From an uncultured Alphaproteobacteria bacterium (GTDB lineage: Bacteria > Pseudomonadota > Alphaproteobacteria > Rhodobacterales > Rhodobacteraceae), in assembly GCA_902530595.1 (NCBI GenBank), contig CACAAX010000009.1:1-60144 (forward strand): 60,144 nt of DNA. The letters run 5' to 3'. A model generated the notes under the pieces. It searched no databases and had not been told where the DNA came from. It saw only the letters and a list, made by a program, of their open reading frames with translations. A program made the position numbers and the translations under genes. Every line of letters starts with the position of its first letter. Position 1 is the stretch's first letter. Positions 1-8,485 of the stretch are shown one piece after another.

Positions 1-55
1 AAATATAAAGAGAATAAGGGAAGCTGCTGAAAGCGCCCTAAAAATAGAAGGATAA
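1..55 (+). CDS. 3' end of a truncated upstream gene
   Basis: One frame is open from base 2 to a TAA at 53-55 and would encode a 17-residue C terminus (reading ...RIREAAESALKIEG). The composition looks protein-like and the next gene follows 5 bases later, which suggests the tail of a co-directional gene cut by the window edge. The fragment is too short to identify, and an open frame of this length can occur by chance. Confidence 0.35.
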   Translation, partial: NIKRIREAAESALKIEG

Positions 56-60
56 AAAAA

Positions 61-615
61 ATGGCAGAAATTCCTCCAGTTTGTGATTTTGGTTGGCGAG
101 CAAAAGAGTTTAACTTGCCATCTGTTGATGGGAAAAAATATACTCTGGAAGAAGTTAGCGGGGCTAATGGTTTATTGATTATGTTTATATGCAATCATTG
201 TCCTTATGTGCTGGCCATTTTGGATCGAATTGTTCGAGACGCCAGTGATTTAAAAAAGCTTGGGGTTGGTATAGCGGCCATTAGTTCAAATGATGTAATT
301 AGTTACCCAGAGGATTCCTTCGATAACATGAAAAAGCTGGCTGCAAATCATAATTTTACTTTTCCATATATGTATGATGAGACCCAAGAAGTGGCTAAGC
401 TATACGATGCTGTATGTACTCCGGATTTTTTTGGATTTAACAAGGATCACGAACTACAGTACAGAGGAAGATTAGACGCATCCAGGAAAGAGGCCGGTCC
501 AGTTGATTTAAAAAGAGATCTCTTCGAAGCAATGAAAGGTGTGGCTCAAACTGGAAAGGGACCAAGTGACCAAATTGCCTCAATGGGTTGTTCTATAAAG
601 TGGAAAGTTAACTGA
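61..615 (+). CDS. Thioredoxin-fold peroxiredoxin-like protein
   Basis: A 184-residue redoxin of the AhpC/TSA superfamily (PRX-like group). It carries the CxxC-type motif CNHCPYV around residues 44-50, which is characteristic of this small family, followed by the thioredoxin-fold core and a TPDFFGF segment. It probably acts as a cytoplasmic thiol oxidoreductase or peroxidase; the substrate is unknown. No signal peptide is visible. An AAGGA at 48-52 supports the ATG at 61. It is convergent with the cobalamin genes, separated by only about 40 bases, and is probably unrelated to them. Confidence 0.85.
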   Translation: MAEIPPVCDFGWRAKEFNLPSVDGKKYTLEEVSGANGLLIMFICNHCPYVLAILDRIVRDASDLKKLGVGIAAISSNDVISYPEDSFDNMKKLAANHNFTFPYMYDETQEVAKLYDAVCTPDFFGFNKDHELQYRGRLDASRKEAGPVDLKRDLFEAMKGVAQTGKGPSDQIASMGCSIKWKVN

Positions 616-656
616 ACCGATTAAAAGCAGGTAGATATTACGAAAAGCTATTGCAT

Positions 657-1175
657 TCATTTAATTTTTATAGAATGTCCTGCGACGACTAAAGTTACGC
701 TTTTTGCAAAACGACCTATATCTTGATTCAATTTTCCTGATACTTTTAGAAATTTCCTCGATAGTTCGTTAGCTGGTAAGATGCCAAGGCTGGTTTCCTG
801 TCCGACTATAATCAATGTAGATTTACACTTTTTTAGATCATCTCTAATGTCATCAATGCGGCGATCTCTAAACTGACTTAGTGTTAAAATGTTCGATACC
901 GACATTGATATACAATCAATCAAAATTATGTCCTGCGGTTTCGAGCTTTTGAGTATATCTGCACTCAGGTCAGGAGAATCTATGGTTTCAAATTTTTGGT
1001 TTCTTCTCCTCTTATGTTCACTAATTTTCTCTTGCATTTCAGAGTCATATGCAAGGCCGGTAGCTATGTAATACAATTTACCATAGGTGTTTTTTTGTAA
1101 GCTTAGCGCTGATTGTTCTGCAAACCTAGATTTTCCGGAGTTGCTTCCTCCAAGTATCAGATATGTTTCAGGCAT
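657..1175 (-). CDS. cobU: Adenosylcobinamide kinase / adenosylcobinamide-phosphate guanylyltransferase (CobU/CobP)
   Basis: A 172-residue bifunctional enzyme, called CobP in alphaproteobacterial nomenclature. It phosphorylates adenosylcobinamide and then transfers GMP to give adenosylcobinamide-GDP. The N-terminal P-loop is GGSNSGKS (residues 9-16). The segment EHKRRRN carries the expected guanylylated histidine, and LIDCISM resembles a Walker B strand. The length matches the family. It is the last gene of the minus-strand run cobL-cobE-cobM-cobB-cobA-cobF-cobU, with 5 bases to cobF. Confidence 0.95.
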   Translation of the reverse strand: MPETYLILGGSNSGKSRFAEQSALSLQKNTYGKLYYIATGLAYDSEMQEKISEHKRRRNQKFETIDSPDLSADILKSSKPQDIILIDCISMSVSNILTLSQFRDRRIDDIRDDLKKCKSTLIIVGQETSLGILPANELSRKFLKVSGKLNQDIGRFAKSVTLVVAGHSIKIK

Positions 1176-1180
1176 AAATC

Positions 1181-1960
1181 TCAGTTCCTTATTAGTCGTT
1201 GTAGTTTATAGACATCTAAAATCCATCCTTTATCAGAACGCAACGTATTTCTTGTTTTAATAATTTCTTTTCCAATTTTTGGAACCTTGCCTTTAATAAG
1301 AGTTTGCTCTTTCATTCCGAGATATGCAGCCCACCATATATAGATATTATTGTCTTTTAAAAATGTGAATGAGCACTCTCCATCTAAAACAACGTAAATT
1401 GTTTCCGTTCCATCTGGCCATCCTCTTTCCTTTAGAAGCCGACCTGTAGTAATCAAGACCGATTGCCCGATTTCGTTAAAGGGGATTCCAAACGCAGAAA
1501 CAAGCAACTGTATTGAAGAGAGTCCAGGAATCAGTTTGATGGAAGTATGGTGTAAAGTGCTTTTAAATCGTGAAGCAATTCTCTGGCTACTATCGTACAG
1601 TGAAGGGTCCCCCCATATGGGAATTCCTACGTTTATGTTTCTTCTTGCAGTACTGGAAGTATATTTCTTAATTATGTCGACCCATGTTTTCGCGATATCA
1701 TCATGCCAGTCTATAACTGAATTGATATATTTTTTATTGGGCAATTGTCGCTCCGGTATATAAAATTCCTTAAACTTCACACTATTTATTTTTATGAAAG
1801 ATTTACAAATATTCTTTTTAAGGTCAGCAATCTCGGATTTTTCGTCTTTTTTCTTTCCGATTAGTATCAAATTACAACTCTTGATTGTCTTAGCTGCTTC
1901 TTCTGTTACATGCTTTGCATCTCCGAAACCTATTCCTATTAGATATAAGTTAATACTCAA
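1181..1960 (-). CDS. cobF: Precorrin-6A synthase (deacetylating) CobF
   Basis: A 259-residue SAM-dependent methyltransferase. In the aerobic pathway it methylates C1 of precorrin-5 with loss of acetate, giving precorrin-6A. The N-terminal IGIGFGD loop, the WHDDIAKTW segment and IPIWGDPSLYDS are typical of CobF rather than of other tetrapyrrole methylases. CobF marks the oxygen-dependent route. The start is TTG and overlaps the TGA stop of cobA in a TTGA arrangement, implying translational coupling. Confidence 0.93.
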   Translation of the reverse strand: MSINLYLIGIGFGDAKHVTEEAAKTIKSCNLILIGKKKDEKSEIADLKKNICKSFIKINSVKFKEFYIPERQLPNKKYINSVIDWHDDIAKTWVDIIKKYTSSTARRNINVGIPIWGDPSLYDSSQRIASRFKSTLHHTSIKLIPGLSSIQLLVSAFGIPFNEIGQSVLITTGRLLKERGWPDGTETIYVVLDGECSFTFLKDNNIYIWWAAYLGMKEQTLIKGKVPKIGKEIIKTRNTLRSDKGWILDVYKLQRLIRN

Positions 1961-2664
1961 AGTAACGGTCCAAAAATTATAACTGCAGGATGATTGCTTT
2001 TAATATCCTTTAGATAGATTAATATCTCCTCAACCGTACCCTTTTTAATATTTTCCTCTTTTCTTGAAATGTCTTCCGCCACGAGAACTTTTGTTTTGAT
2101 ATCAAGACCATTTTCTAAAAGAATCTGAGCGAGATTAGGGAAAGTTTTTTTTCCCATGAAGATTACGGTTGTACAATTTGGATCAATTAAAGATGCAATA
2201 TTTAAGTCATCGGGAAGTTCACCATTGAAATCATGTCCAGTGATAAACTGTACACGTCTCGACATAACTCTTCGGGTTAATGGGATTTTTGCAGCCGCAG
2301 CCGCAGCCATTGCTGAAGATACTCCTGGGATTATTTCAAACTCTAACCCATTCTCATTTAATGCTGTAATCTCTTCCTCTAATCTTGAAAAAATACTACT
2401 ATCACCCGACTTCAGCCGAACAATTTTTTTTCCTGTTCTACCATATTCTACGAGTAATCTAGATACTTGATTTTGCTTTGGAGATGCAAGCCCCGCTCTT
2501 TTCCCCACACTCAAAAGTGTGGCGCTTTTTTTTGCAAGATTCAGTATTTCACCTGCGGATAAATCATCATAGAAAATAATATCCGCATCACTAATTCTTT
2601 TTACCGCCTGTACAGTAAGCAGGTCTGGATTGCCAGGACCAGAACTGACAAAGCTTATAGTCAT
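1957..2664 (-). CDS. cobA: Uroporphyrinogen-III C-methyltransferase (SUMT) CobA
   Basis: A 235-residue SAM-dependent methyltransferase that methylates uroporphyrinogen III at C2 and C7 to give precorrin-2, the branch point from heme to cobalamin or siroheme. Visible motifs are the GPGNPDLLT glycine loop near the N terminus, RLKSGDSSIFSRLEEE (the GGDP-type loop in the form seen in CobA-type SUMTs) and the IPGVSS signature. Its ATG overlaps the cobB stop by ATGA. It stands alone, not fused to siroheme (CysG) domains, and its position inside the cob operon points to corrin synthesis. Confidence 0.94.
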   Translation of the reverse strand: MTISFVSSGPGNPDLLTVQAVKRISDADIIFYDDLSAGEILNLAKKSATLLSVGKRAGLASPKQNQVSRLLVEYGRTGKKIVRLKSGDSSIFSRLEEEITALNENGLEFEIIPGVSSAMAAAAAAKIPLTRRVMSRRVQFITGHDFNGELPDDLNIASLIDPNCTTVIFMGKKTFPNLAQILLENGLDIKTKVLVAEDISRKEENIKKGTVEEILIYLKDIKSNHPAVIIFGPLL

Positions 2665-3986
2665 TGTTCGCTCCCAATGAGATGAAAAAATGTTCCGGTA
2701 GCATTAGAGTTTTTGGAGCCTAACTGACCTAACTCATTTTTGTAAGCATCTTCTACAAAGACAATAGGAGCATCATTTATTTCGACAACTGTCGTATAGT
2801 GAAACTCATGTCCAAGAACAGTGGAACCCTTTTTGATTCCAAAAAAAGGCTCCATTGCCTTGGCTTTTCGATATCCTAGATTGAGCTTGCGTTTTTCAAA
2901 AGAAGTGACCAAATCAAACATACCAATCATGTCATATGCCTGACCACTTTTTCCAATAATTTTTCTTCCCAAAACCATATAGCCACCACACTCCCCGTGC
3001 ACTGGTCTTTTCTTACTAAAATCAATAAGTCCATTCTTAAAATTTTTACATTCAGATAAGCGACCGAGGTAAAGTTCAGGGTATCCTCCTGGCAACCAGA
3101 CCATGTCATCGCTATTTGAAGGGGGCTCATCGTTTAGCGGAGAGAAAAAGGAGATCTCAGCACCTTGCTTCTTCCATCCCTCTATCAAATGGGAATAAGT
3201 AAAGGTAAATGCATTATCTCTCGCAATAGCTATTCTCTGCGCGGGAGGAGTAATTTTTTGTAACGTTGATATTGGAGGAAAGCTATTTCTTGCAGTACAA
3301 GCTATTGCTTCTAGGTCACAATTTTCTTCAATGAGTGTTCCAAGCTTAAAAATTAGTTGCTCCAAGTCAGATAAATCTTCTGCTTGGACTAGACCTAAGT
3401 GCCTTTCTGGGATAGTTAGTTCGTTAGATCTTGGGATAACACCTAGGATTGGAACTTTTGTTTTTGAAACTTCACTGACTACTAAAGCTTCGTGCCTTTT
3501 GCTTGATATATTATTTAGAATTATTCCACCGATTGTTATGTCATGTCTAAATGAGTTGAAACCGGCAATCAAAGCAGCTACAGATTGAGCCTGCTTTGCG
3601 CAGTCGACTACTAAAATTACTGGCCAATTCGTTATACTTGCTAGATCTGCGGTGGAACCATTTCCACCTGCACCCTTGCTTATTACTCCATCAAATAATC
3701 CCATTGACCCTTCAGCAATACAGATATCCGAAGGGCCCACCATGCCAATCATATTAAGGATATCGCTAGATGACATTGCCCATGTATCTAAGTTATATGA
3801 AGGACGATCTGCCGCAACACTTTGAAATTTTGAATCTATATAGTCAGGACCACTCTTGAAAGGTTGTACAGATCCTTTACGGGCAAAAGCGTTAATAAGC
3901 CCCAGAGTTACAGTCGTTTTTCCAGCTCCCGACGCCGGAGCCGAAATAATTATACCTTGCCTATTTATGATTTCTTCCAGTGGCAT
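2661..3986 (-). CDS. cobB: Hydrogenobyrinic acid a,c-diamide synthase (CobB)
   Basis: A 441-residue glutamine- and ATP-dependent amidotransferase. In the aerobic pathway it amidates the a and c side chains of hydrogenobyrinic acid, before cobalt insertion by CobNST. The N-terminal dethiobiotin-synthetase-like domain has the SAPASGAGKTTVT P-loop (residues 15-27). The C-terminal class I glutaminase domain has the nucleophile in HGECGGYMVLG and a late HEFHYT histidine. The 5' end overlaps the 3' end of cobM by 26 bases. Confidence 0.94.
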   Translation of the reverse strand: MPLEEIINRQGIIISAPASGAGKTTVTLGLINAFARKGSVQPFKSGPDYIDSKFQSVAADRPSYNLDTWAMSSSDILNMIGMVGPSDICIAEGSMGLFDGVISKGAGGNGSTADLASITNWPVILVVDCAKQAQSVAALIAGFNSFRHDITIGGIILNNISSKRHEALVVSEVSKTKVPILGVIPRSNELTIPERHLGLVQAEDLSDLEQLIFKLGTLIEENCDLEAIACTARNSFPPISTLQKITPPAQRIAIARDNAFTFTYSHLIEGWKKQGAEISFFSPLNDEPPSNSDDMVWLPGGYPELYLGRLSECKNFKNGLIDFSKKRPVHGECGGYMVLGRKIIGKSGQAYDMIGMFDLVTSFEKRKLNLGYRKAKAMEPFFGIKKGSTVLGHEFHYTTVVEINDAPIVFVEDAYKNELGQLGSKNSNATGTFFHLIGSEQ

Positions 3987-4749
3987 CTATTTCTCTAAAT
4001 CTCCTATCATAGGTTTCATCATACAATTTGCTTGCTGTAAAATTAGCAGTGTCTAAATGCGGACCAATAAGTATCAAAGCTGTTCTATCCATATATTCGG
4101 GTATCGCTTTTTCTATATTACTTAAATCTGAATGAATAATTTGTTCCTCTGGCCAAGATGCTTTCCACACAACTTTTACTGGGCAAGAACCGTTATAGAA
4201 AGGCTTTACTTTTTTGACCACTTTTGCAATATCATGAATTGATAGATGTATCGCAAGAATAGCACCACTTTTAGCAAAATTTTCTAAAGTTTCATTTTCA
4301 GGCATCTTTGATGCCCTACCTTCGGTTCTAGTGAGAACTATAGATTGGGCTATTTGGGGCTTGGTTAGTTCCTGTTTTAAACTTGAAGCGGCAGCTGAAA
4401 AAGAAGTTACTCCTGGCGTCATGCTAAAAGGGATTTCTAATTTTATTAACTCACGTATTTGTTCATTCACTGCCGACCATATAGATAGATCACCAGAGTG
4501 AAGCCGAGCAATTTCATGACCCTCATTATGAAATTTTTCTATTTTTTTAATAATTTGAGAAAGTGATAGGGGTGCTGTATTTATTTTTTTTGTTGAAGGG
4601 TCGCAATGGGATAATATTTCTTTCGGAATGATCGATCCCGCAAAGAAACAGATAGAGCATTTTTCCAAAAGTCTTTTTCCTTTAAGCGTTATGAGTTCGG
4701 GATCACCAGGACCTGCGCCTATGAAGTGTACTGTCAATTTAATCTCCAT
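3961..4749 (-). CDS. cobM: Precorrin-4 C11-methyltransferase CobM
   Basis: A tetrapyrrole methylase that converts precorrin-4 to precorrin-5. I place the start at the ATG at 4749 (MEIKLTVHFIGAGPGDPE, 262 residues). The longer open frame upstream adds 39 residues that lie over cobE and show no family similarity. Motifs are GAGPGDPELITLKG, RLHSGDLSIW (the GGDP-loop equivalent) and MTPGVTSFSAAA. The start overlaps the cobE stop by 11 bases and the end overlaps cobB. Confidence 0.93.
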   Translation of the reverse strand: MEIKLTVHFIGAGPGDPELITLKGKRLLEKCSICFFAGSIIPKEILSHCDPSTKKINTAPLSLSQIIKKIEKFHNEGHEIARLHSGDLSIWSAVNEQIRELIKLEIPFSMTPGVTSFSAAASSLKQELTKPQIAQSIVLTRTEGRASKMPENETLENFAKSGAILAIHLSIHDIAKVVKKVKPFYNGSCPVKVVWKASWPEEQIIHSDLSNIEKAIPEYMDRTALILIGPHLDTANFTASKLYDETYDRRFREIDATGRNHK

Positions 4750-5104
4750 CCATTTCTGCGATTGCGATGGTAGCAAGCCTATCAGAAGAGATTTTCCGCT
4801 CACAAATAATTTTGGATGCGGTACCTCCTGCAGCAAGTGCTGCAGCTTCACAAAAACTGCCAACATTTTTAAACTTCATACTCAAATGGGAAACAGTAGG
4901 TGTGATAATATTGTAAATATCGTCTTCCTCAATCTGGATCAATTTTAGGCGGTTTGTACTGACAAATTTTAAAAAGACTGCATTTATTGCTTTTTCCTTT
5001 GAGGTAGCAACTGTAAAAGCACTATACCTTTTGATATAACTTTCAAATAACTCGTTAAATGAAGTAATAGTAACTGTAGATTTAAAGCCAATTCCTGCAA
5101 TCAT
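4739..5104 (-). CDS. cobE: CobE / CbiG C-terminal domain protein
   Basis: A 121-residue protein matching the CbiG C-terminal (CobE) family: MIAGIGFKS at the start, a central T(V)ATSKEKA-type segment, and the glycine-rich AAALAAGGTASKI followed by CERKIS near the C terminus. CobE is part of the aerobic cob operons; its exact role is not firmly established and it may handle pathway intermediates. The ATG overlaps the cobL stop (ATGA) and the end overlaps the cobM start. Confidence 0.88.
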   Translation of the reverse strand: MIAGIGFKSTVTITSFNELFESYIKRYSAFTVATSKEKAINAVFLKFVSTNRLKLIQIEEDDIYNIITPTVSHLSMKFKNVGSFCEAAALAAGGTASKIICERKISSDRLATIAIAEMDGD

Positions 5105-6303
5105 GTTTTAAAGCTCCATTGGATTATATTATATTGAGCTGACCAAATTGTTTTTCCCCCAATAGGCTTAGGCTTGGATATATTAATTTTTTTCAAATTA
5201 CCGCCGAACTGCTTGTATTTTTTTAACAAAAGAGCCTGGGATTCAAGAGTGACAGCATTTATTACAAGTCGGCTATTTTTACCAAGGGCTTTAATCACTT
5301 GGTAAATTAAATCTGAAGTTACTCCCCCACCTATAAAAACAGCATTTGGCGTTGGTAAATCTTTGGCTATCGTTTCAATATTACCATGTTTTACAGTTAA
5401 TCTTTCTTGTAAGCCAAATTTTTTTCTATTAGCTTTGATCAAAGAAATACGATCCCTTCTTCGTTCAATGGCAAAGGCCACGTTTTTAGGATGCCCCAAA
5501 CACCATTCAATTGAGATTGAGCCTGAACCAGCTCCTATATCCCACAACACTTCACTTCCAAAAGATTTTAATTCTGAGAGGGTCAGAGCTCTTATGTCTT
5601 TTTTAGTTATATTCCCATCAGTTTTGAAAGCATCATCATCCTGCCCTTGAAAATAACTGATATCTGATGGAGGTTTTTTATATGTTATGCTCAATGCTAG
5701 TGGTTTTAAAGATTTAGATGCTTGTTTAAAATCAGATAGTTTTGAGTCTGTAATTTTTACTACTTTTTCCTCTGGGCAGCCAAGTCTCGACAGCATAAAA
5801 CTTTCTTTAACATTAACATCATGTTTCTCTAGTACAGAAAGAATCTGCTCTATTTGCTTAAACTCTCTGAGAAGAACTATTGCTTTCCCAGATTCTGACA
5901 GTTTTGCAGGAAGGGTTTCTACTGGTTTTGCATGGAAGGCTAAGCAGTCAACAGCGTTTATAGGCCAGCCTATTTTATTGGCAGCTAGAGAAAAAGTAGA
6001 TGGCACAGGGTAAGAGCGCCATTCATTTTTCTTTAAGTTTTTAGTAAGGAGAGGTCCTACACCAAACCAAAAAGGATCACCTGAAGCCAGTACCACAGCC
6101 AGTTTATATTTATAACTGAATACTTCATCAATGCTAAATGGTATAGGCCATGATTTACCTTTTGATTTAACCTCTGCAAGAGCCAATTGGCGAGCACTAC
6201 CAAAAACGACGCTCGCCCTCTTCAATAAATCAGTGCTTGATTTATCAAGGCCATTTAGTCCATTCTCACCTATACCAATAATATGAAGCCAGGTTTTAGT
6301 CAT
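5101..6303 (-). CDS. cobL: Precorrin-6Y C5,15-methyltransferase (decarboxylating) CobL
   Basis: A 400-residue two-domain enzyme. The N-terminal CbiE-like half begins WLHIIGIGENG. The C-terminal CbiT-like half has the SAM-binding loop WDIGAGSGSISIEW. It methylates precorrin-6B at C5 and C15 and decarboxylates the C12 acetate to give precorrin-8X. I choose the ATG at 6303 over a GTG nine codons upstream, because homology begins right after it. That ATG shares the palindrome CATG with the start of the divergent cobK. No Shine-Dalgarno is visible and a TATAAG hexamer lies 10 bases upstream, so a leaderless mRNA is possible. Confidence 0.93.
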   Translation of the reverse strand: MTKTWLHIIGIGENGLNGLDKSSTDLLKRASVVFGSARQLALAEVKSKGKSWPIPFSIDEVFSYKYKLAVVLASGDPFWFGVGPLLTKNLKKNEWRSYPVPSTFSLAANKIGWPINAVDCLAFHAKPVETLPAKLSESGKAIVLLREFKQIEQILSVLEKHDVNVKESFMLSRLGCPEEKVVKITDSKLSDFKQASKSLKPLALSITYKKPPSDISYFQGQDDDAFKTDGNITKKDIRALTLSELKSFGSEVLWDIGAGSGSISIEWCLGHPKNVAFAIERRRDRISLIKANRKKFGLQERLTVKHGNIETIAKDLPTPNAVFIGGGVTSDLIYQVIKALGKNSRLVINAVTLESQALLLKKYKQFGGNLKKINISKPKPIGGKTIWSAQYNIIQWSFKT

Positions 6304-7036
6304 GACAAAAATTCTTATAATAGGAGGCACTGCCGAGGCAAAAAATCTGCATTTTAGACTTCATGAAAAGAAACTTTTTACAATACTTTCTTATGCAGGT
6401 CTTACTGAAAGCATTGATAAAGAGGTAAAAAATATTCGGGTCGGTGGCTTTGGCGGAGCGACGGGAATGTCTGCGTTTGTCAAAGATGAAGGTATAACCC
6501 ATATCCTTGATGCCTCTCATCCTTTTTCTAAAAATATTACAGTAAACTCTCTTCTCGCTGCGCAACTCGCAAAAATTGAATATTTGGGTTTTGAACGTCC
6601 AAAGTGGCAGAGACAAAATGGCGACAAATGGAAGCTGGTGAGTGATATGAATAAAGCTATAAAGCTTATAGACGAAACTGACAGGGTTTTTGTAACAATC
6701 GGTAGTAAGGAAATACGTTTTCTGAATAGGAAGCCCAAACCATTTTATCTGATCAGAATGATTAACGAACCAGAAAACAAGATGCTTCTCGATAGATTTA
6801 AGCTTATTTTTGATCAAGGCCCATTTACTTTCGAGCAAGAGCTGGAAATTATGAAAGAGTTTTCTATAAATAAACTTATAACAAAGAATTCTGGCTCCAA
6901 TGCAGTAGTTGAGAAAATACATGCAGCTAGGGAACTTGGCGTTGAGGTCATAATGATTGAAAGACCTACGTTGCCGAAAAGAAAGCTTTTTACTGATGAA
7001 AATCAAGTAGTTCAATTTTTTTCTACCCCTGAATAA
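6302..7036 (+). CDS. cobK: Precorrin-6A reductase CobK
   Basis: A 244-residue NADPH-dependent reductase converting precorrin-6A to precorrin-6B. The N terminus ILIIGGTAEAKNL is the family nucleotide-binding start. DASHPFSKN and TIGSKE are the conserved CobK/CbiJ motifs, and KNSGSNA near residue 200 precedes the C-terminal ERP motif. It is the only plus-strand gene between cobU and the riboswitch. It starts on the same CATG as cobL and overlaps the 3' end of cobJ by 25 bases, so its promoter would have to lie inside cobL. Confidence 0.93.
   Translation: MTKILIIGGTAEAKNLHFRLHEKKLFTILSYAGLTESIDKEVKNIRVGGFGGATGMSAFVKDEGITHILDASHPFSKNITVNSLLAAQLAKIEYLGFERPKWQRQNGDKWKLVSDMNKAIKLIDETDRVFVTIGSKEIRFLNRKPKPFYLIRMINEPENKMLLDRFKLIFDQGPFTFEQELEIMKEFSINKLITKNSGSNAVVEKIHAARELGVEVIMIERPTLPKRKLFTDENQVVQFFSTPE
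6314..6341 (-). promoter_or_regulatory. Candidate cobL promoter inside the start of cobK
   Basis: On the minus strand, TTGCCT (6341-6336) and TATAAG (6319-6314) are separated by 16 bases, and the cobL ATG begins 10 bases after the -10 element. This resembles a sigma-70 promoter giving a nearly leaderless transcript, which would fit the lack of a ribosome binding site before cobL. The match is partial and short hexamers are common in AT-rich DNA, so this is only a candidate. Read-through from the riboswitch operon is an alternative. Confidence 0.22.
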
Positions 7037-7767
7037 CGTGGCGTATATATATAACCTGTGTTTCTAATCTTTTTAGTGCGTGATGATCCAATAATTACTA
7101 GAGTCTTCATTGACACAGAAGAAGCATCAGCTTCTGACAATGTAGTCTCAAAAACAGCCTCAGATTCAGTAGAAATTGAATTTGCATAAATAACAATCCG
7201 GTCACTTTTACAATTTTTTCTTAAAACATTATAAATTTCTGAAAGCTGATTTTTACGAGATTTCGATCTTGGGTTGTAAAATGCTATTACAAAGTCCGCC
7301 TTTGCGGCTGCGATAACTCTTGATTTCAAAATATCCCAAGATTTAAGATTATCAGACAAATTAATAACACAGAAATCATGTCCTATAGGAGCGCCCAATC
7401 TGGCGGATGCTGCTAAAAGAGCAGTAATTCCTGGCAGAACTACAATTGATAAGTCATCTATAGAAATGTTTTTTTTATCTACAACTTCAAATATTGCCGA
7501 GGCCATTGCAAAAACTCCAGGATCTCCCGAAGAAACAACAACTACCTTTTTTCCTTGCAAAGCAAGATTAATAGAAAGTTCAGCTCTATCAATTTCCTCC
7601 CTATTATCGCTTGGGTGAAATGACTTGCCGCTAGCATCCTTCACTCTTTCAATGTACTTAGAGTAACCCACAATGTCTGTTGAATCTTTTAATGCATCGG
7701 TTACTGCTGGTGTAATAAGTTCTGGCGCTCCTGGTCCTAAACCTACTATGGTTAAGCTTCCCTTCAT
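7012..7767 (-). CDS. cobJ: Precorrin-3B C17-methyltransferase CobJ
   Basis: A 251-residue tetrapyrrole methylase carrying out C17 methylation and ring contraction to precorrin-4. The start MKGSLTIVGLGPGAPELIT, the YSKYIERV segment, VVSSGDPGVFAMA and VLPGITALLAASARLGAP are diagnostic of CobJ/CbiH. The FYNPRSKSR motif lies near residue 165. The ATG overlaps the cobI stop (ATGA). The 3' end runs into the convergent cobK. Confidence 0.95.
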   Translation of the reverse strand: MKGSLTIVGLGPGAPELITPAVTDALKDSTDIVGYSKYIERVKDASGKSFHPSDNREEIDRAELSINLALQGKKVVVVSSGDPGVFAMASAIFEVVDKKNISIDDLSIVVLPGITALLAASARLGAPIGHDFCVINLSDNLKSWDILKSRVIAAAKADFVIAFYNPRSKSRKNQLSEIYNVLRKNCKSDRIVIYANSISTESEAVFETTLSEADASSVSMKTLVIIGSSRTKKIRNTGYIYTPRYSGVEKN

Positions 7768-8483
7768 TCGTAATGGTCCTCTGAAATTAGAATTATCGAG
7801 AAATATGGTGCTTCACTTTTAGTATATTCCCTTAGAGGAATAATTTTTTGTTCAGGCATAGTTGCTTTTTCAATTACTAATGCCTCATTAAGCCGATCCG
7901 TTTCTTCTAGTACAGATTTTACTTTTTCTAATTGGGTGCCCACTTTCATGATTACAACATTTTTGGAACTCTCAAGATGGCTCTTTAATTCTTCGCGACT
8001 TTGTATGCCCATTAGGATAGTTAGGGGTTGATCTCCCATTGCTATTGGTAACTTAGAATTGTTCCAAGCACCTGACATTGCAGTTATTCCAGGCACGAAT
8101 TCTATATTCACATCTTTTTTCAAAAGTCTAAATAGATGAACAAATGATCCATAAAAAAGAGGATCACCTTCTGATATTACCACCACATCGTCGTTCAATA
8201 AGAGTTTCTTTAGTTTATTGGCACAGTCATCATAAAATCGATTAATCGAATGCTTATATTTATCAGATCGAAAATCGACTTCATTAGTTACAGGGTATTC
8301 CATGGCGTATTCAAAGGGCGCACTATTGGAAATTAATGTATTTATAATCGCTCTTGCTCTGCCCAACGTATTTTTTTTTCTGAAATATGCTATTTGTCTT
8401 GCATCGGATATTATTCTAGATGCCTTAACTGTCAGTAACTCAGGATCACCTGGTCCAACCCCGACGCAATATATACTATACAT
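7764..8483 (-). CDS. cobI: Precorrin-2 C20-methyltransferase CobI
   Basis: A 239-residue SAM-dependent methylase converting precorrin-2 to precorrin-3A. Motifs are VGVGPGDPELLTVKA at the N terminus, VVISEGDPLFYGSF and FVPGITAMSGAW. The family segment is YFRKKN, whose codons include a 9-base A tract that stays in frame. AGGAG lies about 11 bases before the ATG. The gap to cobH is 2 bases. Confidence 0.95.
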   Translation of the reverse strand: MYSIYCVGVGPGDPELLTVKASRIISDARQIAYFRKKNTLGRARAIINTLISNSAPFEYAMEYPVTNEVDFRSDKYKHSINRFYDDCANKLKKLLLNDDVVVISEGDPLFYGSFVHLFRLLKKDVNIEFVPGITAMSGAWNNSKLPIAMGDQPLTILMGIQSREELKSHLESSKNVVIMKVGTQLEKVKSVLEETDRLNEALVIEKATMPEQKIIPLREYTKSEAPYFSIILISEDHYE

Positions 8484-8485
8484 AT

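Noticed and set aside
4750-4866. N-terminal extension of cobM to 4866
   Set aside because: It lies over cobE in another frame and has no similarity to the family; the ATG at 4749 gives the normal N terminus.
6296-7015. Long open frame on the minus strand opposite cobK (about 239 codons)
   Set aside because: The translation is rich in Phe, Tyr, Lys and Cys with no family features, and cobK on the other strand is unmistakable. The lack of stops is a side effect of the coding frame.
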